A stretch of 64,000 bases of DNA from Bradyrhizobium sp. CB82 (lineage in GTDB: Bacteria > Pseudomonadota > Alphaproteobacteria > Rhizobiales > Xanthobacteraceae), in assembly GCF_029714405.1 (NCBI RefSeq), contig NZ_CP121650.1, forward strand, positions 8,995,001 through 9,059,000, in the 5' to 3' direction. A program made the translations under genes and the position numbers. The stretch's first letter is position 1. The number at the start of each line of letters is the position of its first letter. Shown here piece by piece: positions 9,001-16,518 of this stretch. Under the pieces are notes generated by a model. That model was not told the origin of the DNA, did not search any database, and was given only the letters and a program-made list of their open reading frames with translations.

Positions 9001-9714
9001 ATCCGCCTGTTCCAGAAAATCCGAGGCCTGAGCGAGACCAGGAAGGTCAACCTTGATCTCTTTACCGCGCCGGAACTCGAACCCGCGGAACGCGATACGC
9101 TGATCCGAATTCGCGATCTGCTCCTCGATGAGCAGGATGGTGAGCGAGCGTTGACGGAATTGCGTCGCATCGCGGACTATCGGAACTACCGCACCTACGA
9201 TTTCCAACGTGCGCGCGGCGATGCAGCCGTCCTTCTTTCGAAATGGGGCTCCGGTTCCGGAGGCGAGTCGGAGACCCCGATCTATGTCATAAGAGCGGCT
9301 GTGATGGCGTCCGCATTTAAGCTGTTCTCACAGCAGAAAAAGGCGCACTTCCGTTCGATCTTTCTGGACGAGGTTTTCGCACAAATGGACGAGACGCGCA
9401 CACGCCGAGTGCTGCGTTTCCTAAAGGAGCTCGGATTGCAGATCGTCTGCGCGGCGCCGACGCGGTCCACGGCAGCGGTGCTCGATGAATTCGACGTGCG
9501 GATCAATTTCTCCAAGTACACGACACAAGCGGGTGAGCGATCGGATGTGAACGTCATCAATCTCGATCGCGCCCGAGTGGAGGCGCTCTACAACACGCAT
9601 CGAAAAGCGACCACCGACAAAGTCAGGGCGTCCTTCGAGAGCACCGATCCCCCAGAGCTTTCTGTCGTTAAGGACGACAGAAGCCGTATCGCGCAGTCGG
9701 GCGGCGGTTCATGA
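6064..9714 (+). CDS. jetC: Wadjet system SMC-like ATPase JetC
   Basis: 1216-residue SMC/MukB-like ATPase that powers loop extrusion on circular DNA. Walker A is GESGSGKT at residues 29-36; the ABC signature-like GSGSGGESE is near 1062-1070; Walker B is FLDEVFAQMDE with Asp1102 and Glu1103. Between them lie long coiled-coil arms (about 230-520 and 690-830) around a hinge-like part near 520-680 that contains a conserved-looking EGYIGYDRFTVLYDR. Length and architecture are typical for JetC. The last codons overlap the jetD start (ATGA), giving translational coupling. Cytoplasmic. Confidence 0.93.
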   Translation: MHIAQVTTLNWGGLPDRDYPLGTYTLLAGESGSGKTHLIDAVVAVMGGGGSLKSKFNTAQAQAGQSSKKTQRTLASYVVGSDGMGRFLRPAGAHGYVCVSWNRDANDGSYGEPFTAIVGVEAAVDRDAAPVNDVTRVLIRGHVAGLEDLTSGPGMVLRPSELLVSLRLKYGPSVRDFKTNGEYLSMLYAHLKGDTTPVSREEADAAVKAFVSAIAYRQPNDIDGLIREEILENVNNEGLIQRLIETIREVTKLKIEAARMERNILRLEEADKELHDAFEAFMDERMFKALVDIRKALDVQEARGQKLEERKIEATALASVNDEIGKGDALEVLKREQLREVIVRMHDHTNYAKKIELENLINEQQRLMDAVTTRFAEAVRDFSKSSKDISIIENAVDAIPELAQQKEAVSALRTKFNEISLPALEAALKAIDLDLAESALPEVTRITTALITCLTTAWHETINAETGLRSALNQAYRNVDQQLNDLTTEARDILRRAERLKVGEVEYPPAVDLFLTRLRTQLPEANPRVLCDVVDVAKPEWQAALEGYIGYDRFTVLYDRNFEADVVKHAKAFRRENSGRRGDISVPQLSLAISDNPRVETDSIIHLLRIDKDVEGAGYLKARYGRTIRVHDTDTLKGTRSGVMQDGWSTQGYRYQQRRCPDEEMVFGAEIRRKQREILLRRGRELEIQKNRLAAQQKKLVDALAIASPASLALGTKDPSDFYDAAGLRQMGRDDLSKLDLSGFDQLEAQSKSLDAEITELARAVGKLREKKGGLEITINSLDGQIEKDTQTLEALQPAAERARDGHQELMRTAFLLPDEWPKRFEGEITAKRPVTSHERRSSERANAVTNAVNNVNNKLDAYNRDALDFQKIDVPVFSYMPRHSAEIVTTWMHDIWRQLRDQIRSQKETGLPERRAQCDMAERSFSSSFTTDFCSTVLSNVEGRPDTINVLNSNLEHINFGGDTFELVHSLRSEFEDYIRLFQKIRGLSETRKVNLDLFTAPELEPAERDTLIRIRDLLLDEQDGERALTELRRIADYRNYRTYDFQRARGDAAVLLSKWGSGSGGESETPIYVIRAAVMASAFKLFSQQKKAHFRSIFLDEVFAQMDETRTRRVLRFLKELGLQIVCAAPTRSTAAVLDEFDVRINFSKYTTQAGERSDVNVINLDRARVEALYNTHRKATTDKVRASFESTDPPELSVVKDDRSRIAQSGGGS

Positions 9715-10865
9715 AATGCGCTTCCGTTGCCTCGGACGACACCACTCGTATACTTCGCGATCCCTTCGTTCACCGGATACTCGGCCGTGCGCTCGACCGC
9801 CTCGACAGTCGGCCCGCCGCCGAACGTACGCATGCGGTGCGCTTGAATATCGACGCCGAACTGGCTCCCGAGATCTATGATGCCGACAGCCTAAATACGC
9901 GGGAAGTGGCTTGGGCCCGCATCGACGGCCTCGCCACATCGGGAATACTCAGGATCGGCTATCGGCTTCACCGCAGACATGGTTCGCGTGAAGAGCGGCG
10001 CCCATACATCGACATCGACTGGAGCGATTCGACGGAGGATGCCGTCCGCGCGGCGCTGGCACGACCCCGAAAAGCACCTTCGTACTCCGCCCGTTGGCGC
10101 TCCCTGCTGGAGCTACATGATCCACCGCTACCGCCAGCGACAGTCGCGAAATTGTCGGCCTCTCCGATCGAACTGGGCCGACGGCCTATCGACGAGGTGT
10201 TCGCCAGGTTCCTTTCGATCCGCGATATGGTCGGAGAACCGCTGCTCTTGCGTGAGGTGTCATCTCGAGTCTTTTGGGGGTTATCGAAGATCCTTGATGG
10301 CCGCGGCGACGTCGTTGCCGCCCTTTTGGAACTTGACGAATGTCCGTTCCCGGAGCAGCCCATCATCCTGAACGTTCACTTGCGGCGTACCCCATCATCG
10401 TTCCTGTTTGTCGAGAACCATGTGAGCTTCGAACGCCTGCGGCGACGTACGGATTTGGTGGATACCGCACTCATTTATTCCAGCGGCTTCCGCGGAGCGG
10501 CGCAGCGACTTCGCAAGGAACAGGGCGTCAGCATCTATTATTCGCGCGATAGTTCACCCGGCGCCATGACGGATTTCGAAATCGCACTGTTCTCGATGCC
10601 CGATGTCACTACGTTCTTCTGGGGGGACCTCGACTACTCGGGCATGGCCATACTTTCCGCGCTCCGGTCCACCTTTCCTGGCGCCGAAGCATGGCGCCCC
10701 GGATATGGTCCGATGGTCGAGCGGCTTGCCAGGGGCGAAGGGCACTCCCCGTCCGAAAGCGGCAAAGAACGTCAGCGCCCAATCGACTCGACCGGGTGCA
10801 TCTATGCCGACAACGAGCTCATTCCGACGCTCAGAGCAACCCAGAGATTCCTGGACCAGGAATGA
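9711..10865 (+). CDS. jetD: Wadjet system nuclease JetD (Toprim/DUF2220-like)
   Basis: 384-residue effector nuclease, overlapping jetC by 4 nt. Its C-terminal Toprim-like domain, related to topoisomerase VI-A/Spo11, is marked by FFWGDLDYSGM, with metal-binding Asp306 and Asp308. The N-terminal half (HRILGRALDRLDSRP, then EIYDADSLNTREVAWARID) is the DUF3322-type arm. In characterised systems JetD nicks or cuts plasmid DNA once the JetABC motor stalls. All four genes look full length, so the system is probably functional. Confidence 0.9.
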   Translation: MKCASVASDDTTRILRDPFVHRILGRALDRLDSRPAAERTHAVRLNIDAELAPEIYDADSLNTREVAWARIDGLATSGILRIGYRLHRRHGSREERRPYIDIDWSDSTEDAVRAALARPRKAPSYSARWRSLLELHDPPLPPATVAKLSASPIELGRRPIDEVFARFLSIRDMVGEPLLLREVSSRVFWGLSKILDGRGDVVAALLELDECPFPEQPIILNVHLRRTPSSFLFVENHVSFERLRRRTDLVDTALIYSSGFRGAAQRLRKEQGVSIYYSRDSSPGAMTDFEIALFSMPDVTTFFWGDLDYSGMAILSALRSTFPGAEAWRPGYGPMVERLARGEGHSPSESGKERQRPIDSTGCIYADNELIPTLRATQRFLDQE

Positions 10866-10930
10866 TCTAGCCGGAGACCGGCTGACGAGGACACATCGGC
10901 ATCAACGACAAAGGATGCGAACGAAAGCAA

Positions 10931-13915
10931 ATGAATCCGGTCCCTGCGCCACCAAGCCGGCTGACGCCCGTCAAGCTCGCCAACGTTATCCGTTTTCATC
11001 TCGGTGAACTTTCTGCCCGCAACGGCCATCACGAATTCGAAAGCCTCTGCCGGCATCTGGCGCGGGCGCGGATCTATCGAAACATAATACCCGCGACAGG
11101 CCCGGTCGGCGCCGGCGGCGACCAAGGACGCGATTTCGAGACGTACAGCACCGGGGCCAAGATCGGTCTCTTCGACCGCAACGTGTCGGACGGCAAGGCC
11201 GTATTCTGCTGTTCATTGGAGAAGCGGATAGAAAAGAAGGTGAGGACCGACGTCGCTACTGCGACGAAAGGAGGCAAGGTCGAAGAAATATTCTGCTTCT
11301 TCGGACAAAACCTACCGATCGCCAAGCGTCATGCGCTGCAGAAATGGGCCACCGAGAACTACGGCGTGGCCCTGGAGATATTCGACGGGACGGCAATCGC
11401 CGAGCTGCTGGCGGACCGCGACGTCTTCTGGATCGCACAGGAATTCCTGCACATTCCTGCCGAGATCCTCCCCGCGGTGGCTGACGAAGACGGTTGGTAC
11501 GGGACACTGCTGCGACGTTGGATCTCCCGCACGCCACTGCCGCTCAGTGCCGCGGACTTCTCGGAGATCAAGTTCGGTCTACGTCGCGCCACGTTCCACG
11601 AGGAGGCGCGACCGAATCTCCTGCTCTGGATCGGATTGATGGAGAGGTTCCTCGAGCCACCCGCTCCCAGGCACCTGCAGCGCTCCGCCATCTACGAAAT
11701 CGCCGTCGCCCACTTACGCGGAAAAGGCGAAATGACGAGCCAGGCAGACAGGTTGAGGAATTATTTCACCGATCTGGGGGATTGGCTCGCCGTCGCGGAT
11801 CTAAAGGACGCGGCCGTCCTTCAGACCTATGCATTCGGTGGATTGCTTTTGAGACAGCTCGACATGGAGCCGGCCGATCTTTTCGCCTGGCGGACAAACT
11901 TGCTTTCCCTTCTCGATCGGGAGATCGCGACTGCGCCGGGGCCAGGACGACGGAGCGGTCTGCTCGACATTCGCGGCTATCTGAAGCTGCTTCCGGACGG
12001 CCCCGGGGCGGAACCTTCCGTCGATCAGACGTTCGACGATTGGGAGCGGATGCTGGAGGAAGCTGAAGAGACGCCGCTGTTTCCGATCGCCGAGTTCGCA
12101 AGTCATCTCGCTAAGATGACCGGTACACTGGGACACCACCCCCGATTCGAGAAGTTCGCCGAACGCGTCGACGAACTGCTCGCCAAGCGACAAGGACTAG
12201 TGCTCGCGACCGAAAGCACGTTCGAGCGCGCTCTGGCGTTCTACGAGGCCGACGACCTACTGCGCGCCGTGCGCGATCTGCATCGTATCCAAGTCCGGTG
12301 GTTCACCGGGGACTCGATGGTACGCTTTCAGCAGGCGAGCTTCATGCTCGCGACGTCGTACCTCGAACTCGGCGCGGCTTACGCGGCAAAGTATGTGGCT
12401 CTCGCGGCTGCCTACCTCGCCCGCTCGTCCGACGACCTCAAGGTCGCGTCCACGGCCCCGAAGTTGCTTTTTTGCGCGGCGGACGCCGAGGACGGAGCTG
12501 GGAATTCCGTGTCGTATCTGCATCTTCTCCTGTTCGCGATGCTCGCTCACTTCGAGCAGGATCCCGATCCACTCGAACAGCAGAAGCACTCGGATATCGA
12601 AAAGCAACTTGGCCAGGCAGCGGCACTCCGCGGCTTCGCCGCCCGGTCGGGACCATCCCAACTCGCGGCGGTCGATCGCGCGCTGTCTATCTGGCCCGCC
12701 CCGTTTCGAGAGTCGGTCGTTCGGGCGTCGCTCGATACCGAAGGATTTTGGACCAAAGGTACATGGGACGAAGTCTGGAGTACGATGGAGCAAAGTTTCC
12801 TAGATCGGCCATTCGGTGATCTAGGCGCTTCGCGCACCATCAGTTGGTCCGCTCTCGGAATCCGTTGGACCGCTGGCTTCATCAACGATATTGAGACCAT
12901 CGCTGTAGCCGAAGAGTTCGTCGCGAGCCTGCAGATAGCGCTGGTCTCATTAGCCGGCCGCGACCTCTGTCTGTTGTCGGCGCGCGTACATCTTAACATC
13001 TCGCTCTCCGAGAAGCGGCCTCACATCAAGATCGACGAGAGCAACACCGGCAACGGCACGGTAACTGTGGATCTTGGAATCCGCAGAGAGCTGTCCGGAA
13101 AGGACCTGCGCCGCTGGTCATCCGAAACCCTCGCGCCGATCGCCGGAGTGCTCAATCTACTCTCGGTCCTCCCGACCGATCGCCTGGAGACCGTCATTAA
13201 GGAAGCCTTCCTCGACGCTGCCGGCAAGATCCACGTCGCGCTTCCCTATCGCGAACTTCATCGAGAATGGGTGGACGACGCGAACTTCGACCGGGATGGA
13301 CGACAGGCAGCGCAGCCTCTGCTGGCGGACCGCAAGTTCGAGTGCCGCAGCCATCCGCAGCTCGATCCCAAAGGGGGGCCTGGACCCGGCTACTCGCAAG
13401 AGGAAGCGTTGAAACGGATCGAGATCAGGTACGAAAAATGCGTCACCTGTATCGGGTTCACGGCCCGGCGTCTCATGGCTCATCCCGAACGGCGTAAGCT
13501 CCTGACCGAATGGCGCACCGAAGGCCTGAAGGATTGGGAGATCCTGTCGATCATCGCGAATGCCGCCATCAACCTTCGACACCCTCTGACCGACGATATC
13601 GCGTCCGAGACGGATGCCATGGAAAGGCTCCGTCCGGCCTTGGAGTTCGTCGAACGGCCGGACTCCGCGATCGATCCCGATCTCATCACAGACGAGATGC
13701 TGCGCGGACACCGTCGTGCATTCCAGATCGCATATCTGAGGTGGTGGGATCTCGATGTCCACTTCTCAAGGGTGGATGAGAAGTCGCTCGAAACTTTTCT
13801 GATCACGCGATACGGCCTGAGGGGCGACGACGTCGACCATTCGGATGCATTCGGATGGGAGGCGACCGGAAGGGACAGGGGAAGGGGCGAGGAAGAAGGG
13901 GGTCGGCCAGGCTAG
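10931..13915 (+). CDS. Large protein with N-terminal Mrr-like nuclease domain and helical-repeat body
   Basis: 994 residues, starting 65 nt after jetD in the same direction. Residues about 35-130 have the layout of a restriction-endonuclease-like (Mrr-type PD-(D/E)xK) fold: FESLCRHLAR, then GAGGDQGRDFET with Asp64/Asp68 as candidate metal ligands, then KAVFCCSLEK with Glu97/Lys98. The ExK spacing is not perfect, so activity is uncertain. Residues about 200-650 are alpha-helical and resemble TPR/superhelical repeats. A beta-rich part (about 690-800) and a C-terminal helical domain (about 830-960) follow. It resembles defence sensors in which a nuclease is attached to a repeat scaffold. It may act with Wadjet or independently; the family is not recognised. 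Confidence 0.6.
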   Translation: MNPVPAPPSRLTPVKLANVIRFHLGELSARNGHHEFESLCRHLARARIYRNIIPATGPVGAGGDQGRDFETYSTGAKIGLFDRNVSDGKAVFCCSLEKRIEKKVRTDVATATKGGKVEEIFCFFGQNLPIAKRHALQKWATENYGVALEIFDGTAIAELLADRDVFWIAQEFLHIPAEILPAVADEDGWYGTLLRRWISRTPLPLSAADFSEIKFGLRRATFHEEARPNLLLWIGLMERFLEPPAPRHLQRSAIYEIAVAHLRGKGEMTSQADRLRNYFTDLGDWLAVADLKDAAVLQTYAFGGLLLRQLDMEPADLFAWRTNLLSLLDREIATAPGPGRRSGLLDIRGYLKLLPDGPGAEPSVDQTFDDWERMLEEAEETPLFPIAEFASHLAKMTGTLGHHPRFEKFAERVDELLAKRQGLVLATESTFERALAFYEADDLLRAVRDLHRIQVRWFTGDSMVRFQQASFMLATSYLELGAAYAAKYVALAAAYLARSSDDLKVASTAPKLLFCAADAEDGAGNSVSYLHLLLFAMLAHFEQDPDPLEQQKHSDIEKQLGQAAALRGFAARSGPSQLAAVDRALSIWPAPFRESVVRASLDTEGFWTKGTWDEVWSTMEQSFLDRPFGDLGASRTISWSALGIRWTAGFINDIETIAVAEEFVASLQIALVSLAGRDLCLLSARVHLNISLSEKRPHIKIDESNTGNGTVTVDLGIRRELSGKDLRRWSSETLAPIAGVLNLLSVLPTDRLETVIKEAFLDAAGKIHVALPYRELHREWVDDANFDRDGRQAAQPLLADRKFECRSHPQLDPKGGPGPGYSQEEALKRIEIRYEKCVTCIGFTARRLMAHPERRKLLTEWRTEGLKDWEILSIIANAAINLRHPLTDDIASETDAMERLRPALEFVERPDSAIDPDLITDEMLRGHRRAFQIAYLRWWDLDVHFSRVDEKSLETFLITRYGLRGDDVDHSDAFGWEATGRDRGRGEEEGGRPG

Positions 13916-14311
13916 GCCGTTCGCGAGCACGCTGCGCTCGGACGCAAACAGTTTCCCAGGATGTTTTTCGGGATAATGTCGTAGGCGGTAGTATCGCTGC
14001 CCCGCTGCGAGGCGCGGTAGACCCTCCTAAGGGGACGCCGCCCCTCCAGCCCGGCTCGCGTCCGCGCTAAACCACTCAGCTGCGTCACCCCGAAGGCAGG
14101 CGCATCTATCGAGGGCCCCTCGTCGGAGAAAACGCGCGCCCACGCGGCTCTGTGATAGATCCCGGTAATTGAGGCTCACCAGGCCGAAATCCTCGCCCAA
14201 CCCCGCCCGCGCCGACAACACACTCGACAGATGTGCAACGGTGGCTATTCTACTGCCAGTACGGCTTGGCGACCGGCCGCCTCGAGATATTCGAGGCGCC
14301 AGGGAGGTCGA
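13916..14311. other. Intergenic region between the nuclease-repeat gene and the EAD cassette
   Basis: About 400 bp with no convincing ORF in either direction. It is GC-rich on the left. A stretch near 14066-14086, read on the minus strand, resembles a tRNA D-arm, but no acceptor or T-arm can be paired around it. The right end supplies the leader of the next operon, with GGGAGG just before its ATG. Confidence 0.4.
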
Positions 14312-15520
14312 ATGTCGAATGGACTTCAGATCGGCGTGCAGTCGGCCAAAGTCGGAGAGGCTCTGGCCAATTACTCTCTCGCCGACACCCCCTTGGCCGA
14401 AGGGCAGATCGGCGAAGAAGAGGCCCGCGCGCCTGCGTACGGGTCTGGCTTCTACGATGATCAGGAGATCTGGCGCGATCTTCTAAGACTTCACTCGCAC
14501 ACGAGGTTGGACGAAGGGCGGCCCGGGCGGCGGACAAGTTCACCCGATCCGAACAGATGGGACACCGTAAGCACTCTTTATAAGGTCGCGGTGAGCGAGT
14601 GGGTCGCTCGCGTTCCCGGTCTCTACTGGCTACCGGGCTCGCAGCGCATGCGGACCGTGCACCCCTCTCAGATCGAATCGAAGAGCGACGGCTGGCTGAC
14701 CTACACTCCAAGAGGAAAATCGCAAACCGTTTCAGGTGGCGTCGGTACGTTGAAGCTGTCACCTTCGGAAAGCGGTTACCGGCTGGCGACCTTGACCGCC
14801 TCCTGTAACGCTTCGACCGGGGTTCCCGCACTCATCTCTCCCGATGTCTGGGACCACCATCGACTGCGGGAAGGCAGCGTCATCGTTTGTGGCGCGACGC
14901 GCTGGAGGGCGATGCCGCTGCAATGGGCGGCGCAGTTTCCGATCATGCAGCAATTGCCGCGTGGCTGCCTCGTCCTAGATAACGTGGAGAACGTGCTGGA
15001 CGTCGAGGATGGGGCGCCGATCCAAGCCCATCCGTTTTCGATCATGGAATACTGGGACGGCCCCGTCCGGCTGTTCGACTTCGTCTACGCCACCGCCGAT
15101 ACGAGAGACGAAGGGTTTAGAGCCGACCTTTCCCGCTTTTTCGAGGCCTATCGTCTGGCCAACGATCGTGAGGGAAATTATCTCACCGCAGCCGACATCG
15201 CCGAGCCTATGTGGGACGCCGAATTCACCAGTCCGGAGTCCCTGCGACGAGATCAGCGCGCCCAGCTCCGCCTGATCGAGCGTCGGGTCGAAGATACTAT
15301 CCGCGGCATCGACTTCACGGAGGTCCTCGTCAAGCGTCTTTCGCAAGCCGCGGGCTTGACGGACCTAAAACGGATTTCCGCAAATGCAGGAATCGAATGG
15401 CGACGATGGTCTCAGGGAGGAGCGATCGGAGATGAGGCCACACGTCTGGTCGAATATGCAATCTCCTCCGGGAAGCAACAAGCGTTGTTGTACTCGCTTC
15501 AGTATGAGGACGGCCTTTGA
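14312..15520 (+). CDS. Hypothetical protein of an EAD-type conflict cassette, C-terminal EAD-like domain
   Basis: 402 residues. ATG 14312 (MSNGLQIGVQSAKVGE) is chosen over the in-frame upstream start because GGGAGG lies about 7 nt before it. Residues 1-300 match no family I recognise; they are mostly beta-rich (LYWLPGSQRMRTVHP, then VIVCGATRWRAMPLQW). The last 70 residues (FTEVLVKRLSQAAGLTDLKR, then ISSGKQQALLYSLQ) have the size and helical pattern of an effector-associated (Death-like adaptor) domain. Its stop overlaps the next gene (TTGA). Its partners carry EAD1, so homotypic EAD contacts are likely to assemble the three products. The EAD assignment here is inference. Confidence 0.55.
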   Translation: MSNGLQIGVQSAKVGEALANYSLADTPLAEGQIGEEEARAPAYGSGFYDDQEIWRDLLRLHSHTRLDEGRPGRRTSSPDPNRWDTVSTLYKVAVSEWVARVPGLYWLPGSQRMRTVHPSQIESKSDGWLTYTPRGKSQTVSGGVGTLKLSPSESGYRLATLTASCNASTGVPALISPDVWDHHRLREGSVIVCGATRWRAMPLQWAAQFPIMQQLPRGCLVLDNVENVLDVEDGAPIQAHPFSIMEYWDGPVRLFDFVYATADTRDEGFRADLSRFFEAYRLANDREGNYLTAADIAEPMWDAEFTSPESLRRDQRAQLRLIERRVEDTIRGIDFTEVLVKRLSQAAGLTDLKRISANAGIEWRRWSQGGAIGDEATRLVEYAISSGKQQALLYSLQYEDGL

Positions 15521-16494
15521 GTAAGTGGGATTATCAGGCGCTCGCCCAACTCAATGAGATTCTCGCGAACCTCTATCCATTGGACAGCGATGCTCGCAGG
15601 ATAGCTACGAAGGTTGGCCTACGGACCGCGTTCATCACCTTTGAAAGCAAAGCGATCAGCACGTGGTTCAACATCCTTCAGTACGCCAAACCGCAAGACA
15701 AAACGGATGCCATCGTCGATGCGGCGCTCGAAGAGTTTCCGGGAGACGAATCGCTCAAGCGCGCAAAGGAAGGGCGCCCGCCGCCCACCATCAAAGGACC
15801 GGAGGCGACAAACTGGAATGGCCCACAGGCATCGGGCCTGGAGAAGATAATCGGCCAGAAGAGTACGCTCGTGCCTATCAACTACCTCCAGATCGGTCTT
15901 ACGCGATCAAAGTCGGTCGTTCGGGTAAAGCGGGAGGATGGCAGTTCCGGATCGGGATTCATTACGGAAGCAAACGTCCTCATCACCAACAACCACGTGC
16001 TACCCACGAAGGATTCGGCTCGTGGAGCAGTCGTTCAGTTCAATTATCAGCAGACGGTGGACGGGCTCGATGCAAAGATCGAGGAAGTGGGTCTGCTACC
16101 CGAGACGCTACGCACCTCAGTGGCCGACGATTGGACAGCCGTGACGCTTGAAGGCGATCCCGTATCCAGATGGGGCGCGCTGGCCTTGAAAAGAAAAGCA
16201 CTCGCCGTTGGCGATCACGTCAACATCGTTCAACATCCCGGCGGCGGGCCGAAGCAAATCTCGCTATTCTCCAATGTAGTCGTCTTTGCGGGCAACGGTC
16301 GCGTGCAGTATCTGACCGACACCCTGCCCGGCTCATCGGGATCGCCCGTCTTCGACTCGGCGTGGGACGTTGTGGCGCTCCATCACAGCGGCGGCTGGCT
16401 CACCGAGCCAAATAGCGCCTCAAAGTCCACCTACTACCGCAACGAGGGCATTTCGATCGACCGCATCCTCGATGGACTTTCAGGATCGCCCTAA
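15517..16494 (+). CDS. EAD1-trypsin-like serine protease
   Basis: 325 residues, read from a TTG that overlaps the previous stop (TTGA) and is preceded by GAGGA. Residues about 10-82 match effector-associated domain 1 (LANLYPLDSDARRIATKVGL, then NILQYAKPQDKTDAIV, then ALEEFPGDESL). Residues about 125-320 are a trypsin-like protease with His160 (ITNNHV), Asp204/205 (DDWTAV) and Ser276 (GSSGSPVFD), so the triad looks intact. There is no signal peptide, so it is cytoplasmic. EAD1-trypsin proteins are known components of predicted NTPase-regulated conflict systems, where EAD-EAD contacts recruit the protease. Substrate unknown. Confidence 0.85.
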   Translation: MSKWDYQALAQLNEILANLYPLDSDARRIATKVGLRTAFITFESKAISTWFNILQYAKPQDKTDAIVDAALEEFPGDESLKRAKEGRPPPTIKGPEATNWNGPQASGLEKIIGQKSTLVPINYLQIGLTRSKSVVRVKREDGSSGSGFITEANVLITNNHVLPTKDSARGAVVQFNYQQTVDGLDAKIEEVGLLPETLRTSVADDWTAVTLEGDPVSRWGALALKRKALAVGDHVNIVQHPGGGPKQISLFSNVVVFAGNGRVQYLTDTLPGSSGSPVFDSAWDVVALHHSGGWLTEPNSASKSTYYRNEGISIDRILDGLSGSP

Positions 16495-16518
16495 CGACGG
16501 TGAATCCGAGGAATGCCG

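Noticed and set aside
14060..14090. tRNA-like D-arm on the minus strand (GCTGAGTGGTTTAGC)
   Set aside because: No acceptor stem, anticodon arm or T-arm can be paired around it.
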